Under the pieces are notes generated by a model. That model saw only the letters and a list, made by a program, of their open reading frames with translations, made no database searches and was not told the DNA's origin. Position numbers and translations under genes: made by a program. Positions 9,363 through 17,096 of a stretch of 40,280 nucleotides of DNA are shown here, piece by piece; within the stretch, counting starts at the first letter, position 1, and the number at the start of each line of letters is the position of its first letter. The stretch spans positions 1 to 40,280 of the forward strand of contig NZ_LT607437.1 of assembly GCF_900095225.1 (NCBI RefSeq). Reading direction: 5' to 3'. Source of the stretch: Pseudomonas sp. UMAB-08. Its GTDB lineage: Bacteria; Pseudomonadota; Gammaproteobacteria; Pseudomonadales; Pseudomonadaceae.

Positions 9363-10180
9363 GGCTGTAATCCCTGTAGTAGCTGCTCGACCCGACGGTG
9401 TGGCCGCTCGCGCGAGGTAAGGATCGGGAGCAGGTCTTCGCGCTCGCGCACGTCGCCGTGGGTGAGCAGCGCAGACAGCTGCAACAGGTCACGGTCGATG
9501 CCGATGCCGTGCTTCACGAAGAAGTTGAGGTTGGTGACTACGCGGGGCAGTTCGCGGTCTGGCACCTGGGCAAAGTGCAGCGGGTTCTGCCGTAACCAGT
9601 GCAGCCAGCGGATGTCCTTGTAGGTCGAGTACAGGGTCTCCGGGAAAGCGAGGGGATATTCGCAGGGCCCTGCGGCGGGTGTTTCGGCTTTCCAGGCATG
9701 CCACTGGCGTGATGCGGGATTAACGCCAGGAACCGGGGTGTAGACCTCACTCCACGGCCCGAACAGGCAGGCGTGTTGCCGGGTGTTTTCCATTGCCAGC
9801 GCGGCCCAGATAGCGGGGTCGTGGATCGACAATACATTCGGCGGGGTCATGCTCAATAATGTTCGGGCATGCGCCAGTGCCTGCGCCGGGTCAGTGCAGG
9901 TCAAAGCCATGCCGGCGGGGCGTTGATGACACACCTCCGCCAGCCCGTCGACGCACGCTGCGTTGACCACAAACCAGGAGGGCCCTTGGGCCATGCGCGC
10001 CTGAAACGGCGTGCCGAACCACAGCTGGTCAACGTTGTACTGCGCGCCTTGCTGCATCAGTACCGTCCATGCGGCAGGCGCGTGGGCGGCTTCGATAAGG
10101 AACGCTATCTTCTGCCCCTGTTCCAGACGAGGCCCGTTCAGGGTGGGACGGTCAAGAAACCGGATGATCGCGTCAGACAT
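9359..10180 (-). CDS. DUF4123 (Tap/TEC-type) type VI effector adaptor
   Basis: A 273-residue cytoplasmic protein with the DUF4123 pattern: an N-terminal FLIEAAHAPAAW strand-helix unit, LWFGTPFQARMAQGPSWFVV, then HARTLLSM, HDPAIWAAL and CLFGPWSEVYTP, followed by a helical C-terminus. Known members are chaperones that load a specific effector onto a VgrG spike. The stop codon overlaps the start of the LysM protein (ATGA), so the two are translated together, which is the standard adaptor-effector arrangement. The start at 10180 has AAGGA about 6 bases upstream. No vgrG, hcp or PAAR gene is visible on either side, so the spike partner must be encoded elsewhere. Confidence 0.78.
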   Translation of the reverse strand: MSDAIIRFLDRPTLNGPRLEQGQKIAFLIEAAHAPAAWTVLMQQGAQYNVDQLWFGTPFQARMAQGPSWFVVNAACVDGLAEVCHQRPAGMALTCTDPAQALAHARTLLSMTPPNVLSIHDPAIWAALAMENTRQHACLFGPWSEVYTPVPGVNPASRQWHAWKAETPAAGPCEYPLAFPETLYSTYKDIRWLHWLRQNPLHFAQVPDRELPRVVTNLNFFVKHGIGIDRDLLQLSALLTHGDVREREDLLPILTSRERPHRRVEQLLQGLQP

Positions 10181-10512
10181 AAGCCGTCCTTTGATAGGTC
10201 TGCCAGAAAGGGCGAAACATGCCGTGGATGACGAACGGGTTCAATGCGGGGGGATACGAAGGAGACGTTTCCGGTGTGGTTTGAGGATGAGTCCTACATC
10301 GACGACGAGAGGGTGGGTAGCGTCTGCAGCATTTGCTGCCAGTCTGGACTTTATAGGCGCGCCGCTACGACGCTCAACAGATGACCGTAATGGCCCCTGC
10401 ACCTGACCGCACTTGATCCTGACCTGTGCGCAGGCCTAATCTATTGCCACGCAAACGATCAACCCCTGCTTCAATCGACGCGCCAGCCCTGACTGGCCAC
10501 GAGGCTTTTTCT
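10181..10512. other. Intergenic region between the divergent adaptor and RraA-type genes
   Basis: 332 bases without a supported gene, which should hold the promoters of both divergent units. On the minus strand one frame is open from about 10364 to a TGA at 10173-10175 that overlaps the adaptor start, and it ends with the protein-like stretch NPFVIHGMFRPFWQTYQRTA. It has no ATG or GTG start apart from an internal Met, so it may be the eroded end of a lost upstream gene or chance. A small perfect palindrome, GCAGCA-TT-TGCTGC, lies at 10326-10339. No promoter consensus stands out. Confidence 0.5.
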
Positions 10513-11208
10513 ATGTTTGATGTAGTGTCTTCGAGCTTATGGCCCACGGGCTATATGATCAACCCAAACGCTGAACCCCTCGATCCGAAATGGCTGCAAG
10601 CCTTCAGCAAGATTCCCGCCGCCGCAGTCAGCGACTGCCTGGGCCGCAATGTCGGCGGTCTGGGGCTCAAAGCATTCCATGGCAATACCCCGATGCTCGG
10701 CAGCGCCCTGACCGTGCGCGTTCGCCCTGGCGATAACCTGATGATCCTCAAAGCCATGCAAATGGCCCGTCCCGGCGATGTGCTGGTCATCGACGGCAGC
10801 GCCGACCTGACCCGTGCAGTGTTCGGCGGCATCATGCGCGCAATGGCACTCAAGGCCGGCATCGTCGGCGTGGTCATCAACGGCGCCCTGCGCGACCTCG
10901 ATGAGTGGCAGACCGGCGAGCTTCCGGCTTATGCCATCGGCGGCGTACACCGTGGCCCGAGTACCGACGGTGGCGGCGAAATCAACGTACCGATTTCCTG
11001 CGCTGGCATGCTGGTCATGCCCGGCGACTTGATGATTGGCGACGGTGACGGCGTAGTCGCCGCAGCCCGCAGTGAACTGGCCGAACTGCTGGTGCGCTGC
11101 CACGACCTGCTAGCGCGTGAAAAAGCCACGTTGGAAGCGATCGAAGCTGGCACGCTGGACAAGGACCGCTTCGACGCGATCCTGCGCAGCAAGGGTTGCC
11201 CGGTTTAA
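10513..11208 (+). CDS. RraA-family aldolase/decarboxylase-like protein
   Basis: A 231-residue protein of the RraA/HMG aldolase fold, whose active members split 4-hydroxy-4-methyl- or 4-carboxy-4-hydroxy-2-oxoadipate to pyruvate, or decarboxylate oxaloacetate, with a divalent metal. The family motif G-X20-R-D-X2-E is intact (Gly106, Arg127, Asp128, Glu131; GALRDLDEW), and GDVLVIDGSADLTRAVFGG precedes it. This favours an enzyme over the RNase E regulator RraA. The start at 10513 is chosen for GAGG 8 bases upstream; longer in-frame starts near 10426 lack support. The substrate is unknown. No aromatic-catabolism genes are nearby; the neighbours are a TldD/TldE pair and an exporter on the same strand. 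Confidence 0.82.
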   Translation: MFDVVSSSLWPTGYMINPNAEPLDPKWLQAFSKIPAAAVSDCLGRNVGGLGLKAFHGNTPMLGSALTVRVRPGDNLMILKAMQMARPGDVLVIDGSADLTRAVFGGIMRAMALKAGIVGVVINGALRDLDEWQTGELPAYAIGGVHRGPSTDGGGEINVPISCAGMLVMPGDLMIGDGDGVVAAARSELAELLVRCHDLLAREKATLEAIEAGTLDKDRFDAILRSKGCPV

Positions 11209-11248
11209 AACTGTTCAGGCTGAACCTGTAACCCTGTCAGTTATTTTG

Positions 11249-11301
11249 CGACCGCGATGCGGTCGATCGCGGGCAAGCGCTCCTACATCGGCGATGCCCG
11301 C
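11249..11301. repeat. Hairpin plus degenerate single REP element
   Basis: A perfect 7-base hairpin (CGACCGC-GAT-GCGGTCG, 11249-11265) is followed by ATCGCGGGCAAG-CGCTCCTACAT. The second part matches the arm of the 32318-32381 element apart from a 2-base deletion. GCGGGCA at 11269-11275 can pair with TGCCCGC at 11295-11301. The element fills the spacer between the aldolase and the TldD-like gene. Confidence 0.55.
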
Positions 11302-11319
11302 AAAAAGGAGCCTCTCTGC

Positions 11320-12762
11320 ATGTTCGATTTCTCCGCTCAGCTCAAGCAGCGGTTTGCCGCCTTGCAGAGTCGCGCCGAATTTTTCTCGCTGCGTTACGTC
11401 CAGCAAACCAGCCAACACCTGTCGGTACGCAAAAACGTCGCCGAGCCCCCGCACCTGAGCCGTGACGAAGGCGCGATGTTGACGGTGCGGATCAACGGCG
11501 TCGAAGCCTACGCCGCGACTAACGATGTCTCGCAACGGGGGCTACAGACCGCGTTGGAAAAAGCCGAGCAACACGCTCTGCATCTTGCACCCCACGCCCT
11601 CCTGGATCTGCGCGACCAGCCGGTGTCCAGCAGCCGCGCCGATTATCTTTCGCCCAACCTCAGTGACGCCTTCCCATCACTGAGTGAGTGCTACCAATTG
11701 CTGGGCGCAGAGTCCGCCGCCGTGCCCGCCGACAAACGTCTGGTGAGCTGGCAGGTCAGCCTTGGCCTGGAGAACGTCGAGCAGATTTATCTAAACAGCG
11801 CCGGTGCCGAGATTCGTCAGGCCCAGCGTTACGTCTACCCGGGAATGAGCGTCACCGCTTACGACGGCCAGGACAGCCAGACCCGCAGCCTCGGCCGCGA
11901 CAACTTTGGCCAGCAAGGCGGCGCCGAAGTCATCGCCAACTGTGGGCTGATTGGCGCGGCAGCACAGGTCGCCGATCAGGCCTTGCAACTGATCATGGCC
12001 CCCAATACCCCGTCGGGACCGCGCGACCTGCTGCTGACGCCGGACCAGATGATTCTGCAAATCCACGAATCCATCGGCCATCCGCTGGAGCTGGACCGCA
12101 TTCTCGGCGACGAGCGTAATTACGCGGGCACCAGCTTCGTCAAAGCCAGTGACTTCGGCAGTCTGCAATACGGCTCCGAACTGCTTAACGTGACCTTCAA
12201 CCCGGACATACCCGAACAGCTCGCCAGCTACGCGTATGACGACGACGGCACGCCAGCGAACAAAGAGTTTCTGATCCGCGAAGGCTTGCTGATTCGACCA
12301 CTGGGCGGCGCGTTGTCGCAATACCGCTCCGGCATGGAAGGGGTCGCCAACAGCCGCGCATGCAGCTGGAACCGCCCGCCCATCGACCGCATGGCCAATC
12401 TGAATATCGAGCCCGGCGACCAGTCGCTCGCACAACTGATCGGTGGCATCGAGCACGGCATCCTGATGTCGACCAACCGCTCCTGGTCGATTGATGACGC
12501 ACGCAATAAATTCCAGTTCGGGTGCGAATGGGGTCAATTGATCGAAAACGGCGAACTCAAAGGCGTGGTCAAAAACCCGAACTACCGGGCCATTTCCGCG
12601 CACTTCTGGCGCAACCTCAGCGCTGTTGGCGATGCCAGTACCTTTGAGGTCCTTGGCACGCCCAACTGCGGCAAAGGCGAACCTAATCAGGTGGTCCGCG
12701 TCGGCCATGCTTCACCCGCCTGTGTATTTTCCCGGGTCGATGTTTTCGGAGGGGATGCGTGA
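11320..12762 (+). CDS. TldD-like metalloprotease subunit
   Basis: A 480-residue member of the TldD/PmbA family, whose TldD-TldE heterodimers are zinc proteases that degrade or trim unfolded peptides (for example microcin B17 leader removal and CcdA breakdown). The zinc motif HExxxH is present as HESIGH (His249, Glu250, His253), with a conserved-position cysteine near the C-terminus (PNCGKG, Cys450). The start at 11320 is set by AAGGAG 9-10 bases upstream; an in-frame ATG at 11257 lies inside a REP hairpin. The next gene is its probable partner and overlaps it by one base. Pseudomonads normally carry a housekeeping tldD/pmbA pair elsewhere, so this may be a second, specialised pair. That last point is inference. 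Confidence 0.88.
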   Translation: MFDFSAQLKQRFAALQSRAEFFSLRYVQQTSQHLSVRKNVAEPPHLSRDEGAMLTVRINGVEAYAATNDVSQRGLQTALEKAEQHALHLAPHALLDLRDQPVSSSRADYLSPNLSDAFPSLSECYQLLGAESAAVPADKRLVSWQVSLGLENVEQIYLNSAGAEIRQAQRYVYPGMSVTAYDGQDSQTRSLGRDNFGQQGGAEVIANCGLIGAAAQVADQALQLIMAPNTPSGPRDLLLTPDQMILQIHESIGHPLELDRILGDERNYAGTSFVKASDFGSLQYGSELLNVTFNPDIPEQLASYAYDDDGTPANKEFLIREGLLIRPLGGALSQYRSGMEGVANSRACSWNRPPIDRMANLNIEPGDQSLAQLIGGIEHGILMSTNRSWSIDDARNKFQFGCEWGQLIENGELKGVVKNPNYRAISAHFWRNLSAVGDASTFEVLGTPNCGKGEPNQVVRVGHASPACVFSRVDVFGGDA

Positions 12763-14096
12763 TGGCGCAGATGACTCAGCAACAGCAGTTCGAAGCGCTG
12801 GTCGAGTGGCTGCGTAGCGCAATCACCGGGCAGGAAGCCTTCACCCTCGGCTACAACGCCGAAGCCTCGGAATTCATTCGTTTCAACCATGCCAAAGTGC
12901 GTCAGGCCGGGCATGTGCAACAGGCCAGTCTGAACGTCAAATTGATCGACGACGGACGACACGCCGACCTGCACCTGACCTTGGCGGGCGATGCTCAGGT
13001 CGATCAGGCGCGTTTGGCCGAGGCGCTGCAACAATTGCGCGAAACGTTGGTATTGCTGCCGCTGGACCCCTATCTGCTGCCCAACACCGACGCCTGGCAG
13101 ATCAGCAACAGCCGGAACCCGCCGCTGCCGGACACCGCCCGCGTGCTTGAGCACATCAGTGAACTGGCTGAAGGCCTGGACCTGGTGGGCTTTTACGCCG
13201 CTGGCCCGCTGTACCGGGGTTTCGCCAGCTCCTGGGGCGCGCTGGGCTGGCATCAGGCCAACAGTTTCAACTTCGACTGGAGCCTGTTCCACGCCAACGG
13301 TCAGGCCGTCAAAGCCAACTATGCGGGCCACGACTGGGACGATGCGACGTTCGCCCGGCGCTTCCAGCAAGCGCGCGAGCAGCTTGAGTTTCTCGACCAG
13401 CCGTTGCGCACCCTGGCGCCCGGCCAGTACCGCGCGTATCTGGCTCCCGCCGCGCTGGATGAAATCATCGGCATGCTGTGCTGGGGCGGATTTTCCGCAG
13501 AAGCACTGGCCAGCAAAACCAGCCCGTTGCAACGGCTGTACAACGGCGACGCCCGGCTCAACCCGCTGGTGAGTCTGGACGAACAGGTGACAGGCTCACT
13601 GTCACCGGCGTTCTCCGGCGAAGGGTATCCGCGCCGGGATCTGTCGCTGATCAGCGCGGGCCTCGCCCAGGAACAACTGGTCGGTTCGCGCAGCGCCGCA
13701 GAGTACGGCCTGACCGCCAACGGTGCTGGCGGAGGCGAATCGCCAAGTGCATTGAGCATGGCGGCAGGTGCGCTGGCGCTGGAGCAGGTACTCAAACAGC
13801 TCGGCACCGGGCTCTACATCAGCAACCTTTGGTACCTCAACTTCTCCGACCAATCGGCCGCACGGCTGACCGGGATGACCCGCTTCGCCACGTTCTGGGT
13901 CGAGAACGGCGAGATTCAGGCGCCCGTCAGCACCATGCGTTTCGACGACAGCGCCTACAGCCTGCTGGGGACCGCCCTCGAAGCACTGACTTGCGAGCGG
14001 GAGCTGATTCTGTCCGCCAGCACCTACAGTCAACGCCAGACAGCTTCAAGCCTGCTGCCGGGCGCCTTGATCAGCCGATTGACCCTCACGCTCTAA
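12762..14096 (+). CDS. TldE/PmbA-like partner subunit
   Basis: A 444-residue TldE/PmbA-type protein, the non-metal half of TldD-TldE proteases. It has the family's glycine-rich C-terminal half (for example SPAFSGEGYPRRDLSLISAG and NGAGGGESPSALSMAAGAL) and no HExxxH motif, as expected. The start ATG at 12762 shares a base with the TGA of the TldD-like gene and has GGAGGGG 7 bases upstream; a GTG at 12759 is too close to that site. The TGATG junction implies translational coupling and so a 1:1 complex. The exporter gene follows 7 bases after the stop. Peptide substrate unknown; no RiPP precursor was recognised near it. Confidence 0.85.
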   Translation: MAQMTQQQQFEALVEWLRSAITGQEAFTLGYNAEASEFIRFNHAKVRQAGHVQQASLNVKLIDDGRHADLHLTLAGDAQVDQARLAEALQQLRETLVLLPLDPYLLPNTDAWQISNSRNPPLPDTARVLEHISELAEGLDLVGFYAAGPLYRGFASSWGALGWHQANSFNFDWSLFHANGQAVKANYAGHDWDDATFARRFQQAREQLEFLDQPLRTLAPGQYRAYLAPAALDEIIGMLCWGGFSAEALASKTSPLQRLYNGDARLNPLVSLDEQVTGSLSPAFSGEGYPRRDLSLISAGLAQEQLVGSRSAAEYGLTANGAGGGESPSALSMAAGALALEQVLKQLGTGLYISNLWYLNFSDQSAARLTGMTRFATFWVENGEIQAPVSTMRFDDSAYSLLGTALEALTCERELILSASTYSQRQTASSLLPGALISRLTLTL

Positions 14097-14103
14097 GGAT
14101 CGT

Positions 14104-15534
14104 ATGCCGAACAGCACACCGCTTCTGGATGCTCGAACCCTGCGCTGGTTGCCCTGGGTCGTCGCGATTGCGTTTTTCATGCAAAGCCTCGACGGCACGA
14201 TCCTCAACACCGCGTTGCCGGCCATGGCCCGTTCCCTGGCCGAAGACCCGTTGCGCATGCAGTCGGTAGTGATCGCGTACATGCTCACGGTGGCCTTGCT
14301 GATTCCAGCGTCGGGCTGGATCGCGGACCGGTTCGGCATCAAGCGGATTTTCTTTGGCGCGATTCTGTTGTTCAGCCTGGGCTCACTGCTGTGTGCGCTG
14401 TCCAGCTCACTGAGCATGCTGGTGGCCGCACGCGTGGTTCAGGGCCTGGGCGGTGCATTGATGGTGCCCATCGGCCGCTTGATTGTGTTACGCGCCTACC
14501 CTCGCTCGGAGCTGGTGCGGATCATGAGTTTCATCACGGTGCCCGGCCTGCTCGGCCCGTTGCTGGGGCCTACCCTGGGCGGCTGGATCGTCGAGTACCT
14601 GAGCTGGCACTGGATTTTCCTGATCAACCTGCCCGTGGGCCTGCTCGGCTGTTACGCGGTCAAAACCCTCGTGCCGGACCTGCAAGGCGGTGGTCGAACA
14701 CGCTTCGACGGCGTCGGCTTTGCGCTGTTCGGTGCGTCGATGGTGCTGATCACCATCGCCCTCGAAGGCTTGGGCGAACTTCACCTGCCGCACATGCGCG
14801 TGGTGTTGCTACTGTTTGGCGGCATGGCCTGTCTGGCGGCTTACTGGCTGCGGGCCGGGAATATCGACTACCCCTTGTTCGCACCCGCGCTGTTCCGAAC
14901 CCGGTCCTTCGCCGTGGGGATTTTTGGCAACCTGTTCTCCCGACTGGGCAGCGGTGCCCTGCCATTCCTGGTGCCGTTGCTGTTGCAAGTGGCCCTTGGT
15001 TATTCGCCTTCCAAGGCCGGGATGAGCATGATCCCGCTGGCCATCGCCGCCATGCTCACCAAGCCGGTGGCGCGCCCGCTGATTGAACGCCTCGGCTACC
15101 GTGTGGTGCTGACTGGCAACACGTTTCTGCTGGGTGCGCTGCTGGCGAGTCTGGCACTGGTCGACGCACAGACCGCCTATTGGGTGCTGCTGGTCCATCT
15201 CGGTTTGATGGGCGCGGTGAATTCGCTGCAGTTCACCGCGATGAACGCCGTGACCCTGATCGACCTCGACGATGCCAGCGCCGCCAGCGGTAACAGCCTG
15301 CTGTCCGTGGTGGCGCAGTTGTCCTTGAGCCTTGGGGTGGCCTGCGCGGCCGCGTTGCTGGGCGGCTTTACCGACGACGTGACCCGCGGCGAAGTGAGCA
15401 GCCTGTTGGGCGCGTTCCAAATGACCTTCCTCAGTGTTGGCGTACTGTCGATGCTGGCCGCAGGGATTTTCTTGCAGCTGCCGCCCAAGGGGAGTCAGGG
15501 TGTTCCTCGTCCGGAACCAGAGATCGAGCATTAA
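14104..15534 (+). CDS. mdtD: MFS drug:H+ antiporter of the DHA2 type, MdtD-like
   Basis: A 476-residue inner-membrane transporter with about 14 hydrophobic segments. Close resemblance to E. coli MdtD is visible in FFMQSLDGTILNTALPAMA, ASGWIADRFG, RVVQGLGGALMVPIGRL, and the antiporter motif C region GLLGPLLGPTLGGW followed by SWHWIFLINLPVG. Family members pump out drugs or metabolites using the proton gradient. It starts 7 bases after the TldE-like stop with AGGA upstream, so it is probably the last gene of the aldolase-tldD-tldE-exporter transcript. There is no mdtABC or baeSR here, unlike E. coli, so the symbol reflects sequence resemblance only and the substrate is open. Confidence 0.85.
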   Translation: MPNSTPLLDARTLRWLPWVVAIAFFMQSLDGTILNTALPAMARSLAEDPLRMQSVVIAYMLTVALLIPASGWIADRFGIKRIFFGAILLFSLGSLLCALSSSLSMLVAARVVQGLGGALMVPIGRLIVLRAYPRSELVRIMSFITVPGLLGPLLGPTLGGWIVEYLSWHWIFLINLPVGLLGCYAVKTLVPDLQGGGRTRFDGVGFALFGASMVLITIALEGLGELHLPHMRVVLLLFGGMACLAAYWLRAGNIDYPLFAPALFRTRSFAVGIFGNLFSRLGSGALPFLVPLLLQVALGYSPSKAGMSMIPLAIAAMLTKPVARPLIERLGYRVVLTGNTFLLGALLASLALVDAQTAYWVLLVHLGLMGAVNSLQFTAMNAVTLIDLDDASAASGNSLLSVVAQLSLSLGVACAAALLGGFTDDVTRGEVSSLLGAFQMTFLSVGVLSMLAAGIFLQLPPKGSQGVPRPEPEIEH

Positions 15535-15558
15535 TGCTGGCCCGCGACCTGATACACT
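15531..15558 (+). promoter_or_regulatory. Possible sigma-70 promoter for dbpA
   Basis: TACACT (15553-15558) is a good -10 hexamer. TTAATG (15531-15536) is a weak -35 with 16 bases between them. The -10 lies 30 bases before the dbpA start. The -35 overlaps the end of the exporter gene. This is a pattern match only. Confidence 0.3.
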
Positions 15559-15588
15559 GCGCGACATTTTGTTTTGCAGGCCCGTCCC

Positions 15589-16968
15589 GTGACTAGCACC
15601 GCTTTTAACTCACTGCCTCTTTCCGCACCCATGTTGGCTAACCTGGAGTCCCTTGGTTATGCCGAGATGACGCCGATTCAGGCACAGAGCCTGCCGGTGA
15701 TTCTCAAGGGCATGGACCTGATTGCCCAGGCCAAGACCGGCAGTGGCAAGACCGCTGCATTCGGCATCGGCCTGCTCAACCCGATCAACCCGCGCTTCTT
15801 CGGTTGCCAGGCGTTGGTGCTGTGCCCAACCCGTGAGCTGGCCGACCAGGTGGCCAAGGAAATCCGCCGTCTGGCGCGTTCCGAAGACAACATCAAGGTC
15901 CTGACCCTGTGCGGCGGCGTGCCATTCGGCCCGCAGATCGGTTCGCTGGAACACGGCGCACACATCATCGTCGGCACTCCGGGACGCATTCAGCAGCACC
16001 TGCGCAAGGGCTCGCTGGTCCTCGACGGTCTGAACACGCTGATCCTCGACGAAGCCGACCGCATGCTCGACATGGGCTTCTACGACTCGATCGAGAACAT
16101 CATCGAGCAGACCCCGGCCAAGCGTCAGACCCTGCTGTTTTCGGCGACCTACCCGACCGGTATCAAGCAACTGTCCTCGAAGTTCATGCGCACGCCGCAA
16201 ACGGTCAAGGTCGAAGCCTTGCACGCGGACAGCCAGATCGAGCAGCACTTCTACGAAATCACCCCGGAGCAACGTCTTGAAGCCGTGGTGAAGGTTCTCG
16301 GGCATTTCCGCCCTCAGTCCTGTGTCGCGTTCTGCTTCACCAAGCAGCAATGCCAGGAAGTGGTCGATCACCTGACCGCCAAAGGCATTTCCGCCGTCGG
16401 CCTGCACGGCGACCTGGAACAGCGTGATCGGGATCAAGTCCTGGCGATGTTCGCCAACCGCAGCACCTCGGTGCTGGTTGCGACCGATGTCGCGGCGCGT
16501 GGTCTGGATATCGACGCACTGGACATGGTGCTCAACGTCGAACTGGCACGGGACTCGGAAATGCACATTCACCGGGTTGGCCGTACCGGTCGCGCCGGCG
16601 AGAAAGGCCTGGCGATCAGCCTGGTTGCACCGTCCGAAGCACACCGTGCCCGGGCCATCGAAGACGTGCAGAGATCTCCGCTGAAGTGGGAACAACTGGA
16701 CGAACTGAAAAGCAAAGGCGGCGCACCGCTGCAACCGACCATGACCACGCTGATGATCGGCGCGGGCCGTAAGGATAAGGTTCGCCCTGGCGACATTCTT
16801 GGTGCCTTGACCGGCGATGCCGGCATTCCCGGCACCCAGGTCGGTAAAATCGCCATTTTCGATTTCCAGGCGTATGTGGCCGTCGAAAGCGTCGTGGCCA
16901 TGCAAGCGCTGGAGCGCTTGAACAACGGCAAAATCAAAGGCCGCTCGCTGCGCGTGCGGATTTTGTAA
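15589..16968 (+). CDS. dbpA: ATP-dependent RNA helicase DbpA
   Basis: A DEAD-box helicase that acts in 50S ribosome assembly, recruited to hairpin 92 of 23S rRNA. All core motifs are present in order: Q-motif (YAEMTPIQAQSLP), Walker A AKTGSGKT, PTRELA, GTPGR, DEAD (LDEADRML), SAT, ATDVAARGLDID and HRVGRTGRAG. The C-terminal about 75 residues (TTLMIGAGRKDKVRPGDILG ... RSLRVRIL) form the DbpA-specific RRM-like RNA-binding domain, which separates it from other DEAD-box proteins. The start is a GTG at 15589, giving the expected N-terminus MTSTAFNSLPL; an upstream in-frame TTG at 15574 would add five residues. 459 residues, normal for the family. Confidence 0.95.
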   Translation: MTSTAFNSLPLSAPMLANLESLGYAEMTPIQAQSLPVILKGMDLIAQAKTGSGKTAAFGIGLLNPINPRFFGCQALVLCPTRELADQVAKEIRRLARSEDNIKVLTLCGGVPFGPQIGSLEHGAHIIVGTPGRIQQHLRKGSLVLDGLNTLILDEADRMLDMGFYDSIENIIEQTPAKRQTLLFSATYPTGIKQLSSKFMRTPQTVKVEALHADSQIEQHFYEITPEQRLEAVVKVLGHFRPQSCVAFCFTKQQCQEVVDHLTAKGISAVGLHGDLEQRDRDQVLAMFANRSTSVLVATDVAARGLDIDALDMVLNVELARDSEMHIHRVGRTGRAGEKGLAISLVAPSEAHRARAIEDVQRSPLKWEQLDELKSKGGAPLQPTMTTLMIGAGRKDKVRPGDILGALTGDAGIPGTQVGKIAIFDFQAYVAVESVVAMQALERLNNGKIKGRSLRVRIL

Positions 16969-16982
16969 GAACCGTCGAAAAG

Positions 16983-17048
16983 CTTCGCGGATAAATCCGC
17001 TCCTGCAATGGAATGAGTTTCCCTGCAGGAGCGGATTTATCCGCGAAG
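16983..17048. repeat. REP-type palindrome with perfect 25-base arms
   Basis: The left arm 16983-17007 (CTTCGCGGATAAATCCGCTC, then CTGCA) is exactly repeated in reverse complement at 17024-17048, around a 16-base loop. It lies between dbpA and the flavoprotein gene. Two inverted REP sequences in this arrangement form the mobile unit called a REPIN in Pseudomonas. It may also end the dbpA message, though there is no T run. Confidence 0.85.
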
Positions 17049-17096
17049 ACGTCATATCAAACACCGAAGATTTAACTGCTCTTTGAGGATTCTGCT

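Noticed and set aside
10426..10512. Longer N-terminus for the RraA-type protein from a GTG at 10426
   Set aside because: The extra 29 residues are Arg/Pro-rich and match no family member. The ATG at 10513 has a good ribosome site.
11257..11319. Longer N-terminus for the TldD-like protein from an ATG at 11257
   Set aside because: This ATG is in the loop of a hairpin followed by a REP element, and the ATG at 11320 has AAGGAG at the right distance.
14104..15534. Treating the exporter as part of an mdtABCD efflux system
   Set aside because: No RND pump, adaptor or two-component genes are next to it. Only the MdtD-like sequence is supported.
15610..17064. Minus-strand open frame of 484 codons
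   Set aside because: It lies opposite dbpA, whose helicase motifs are complete. High-GC codon bias leaves the opposite strand open. Its translation has no recognisable domain.
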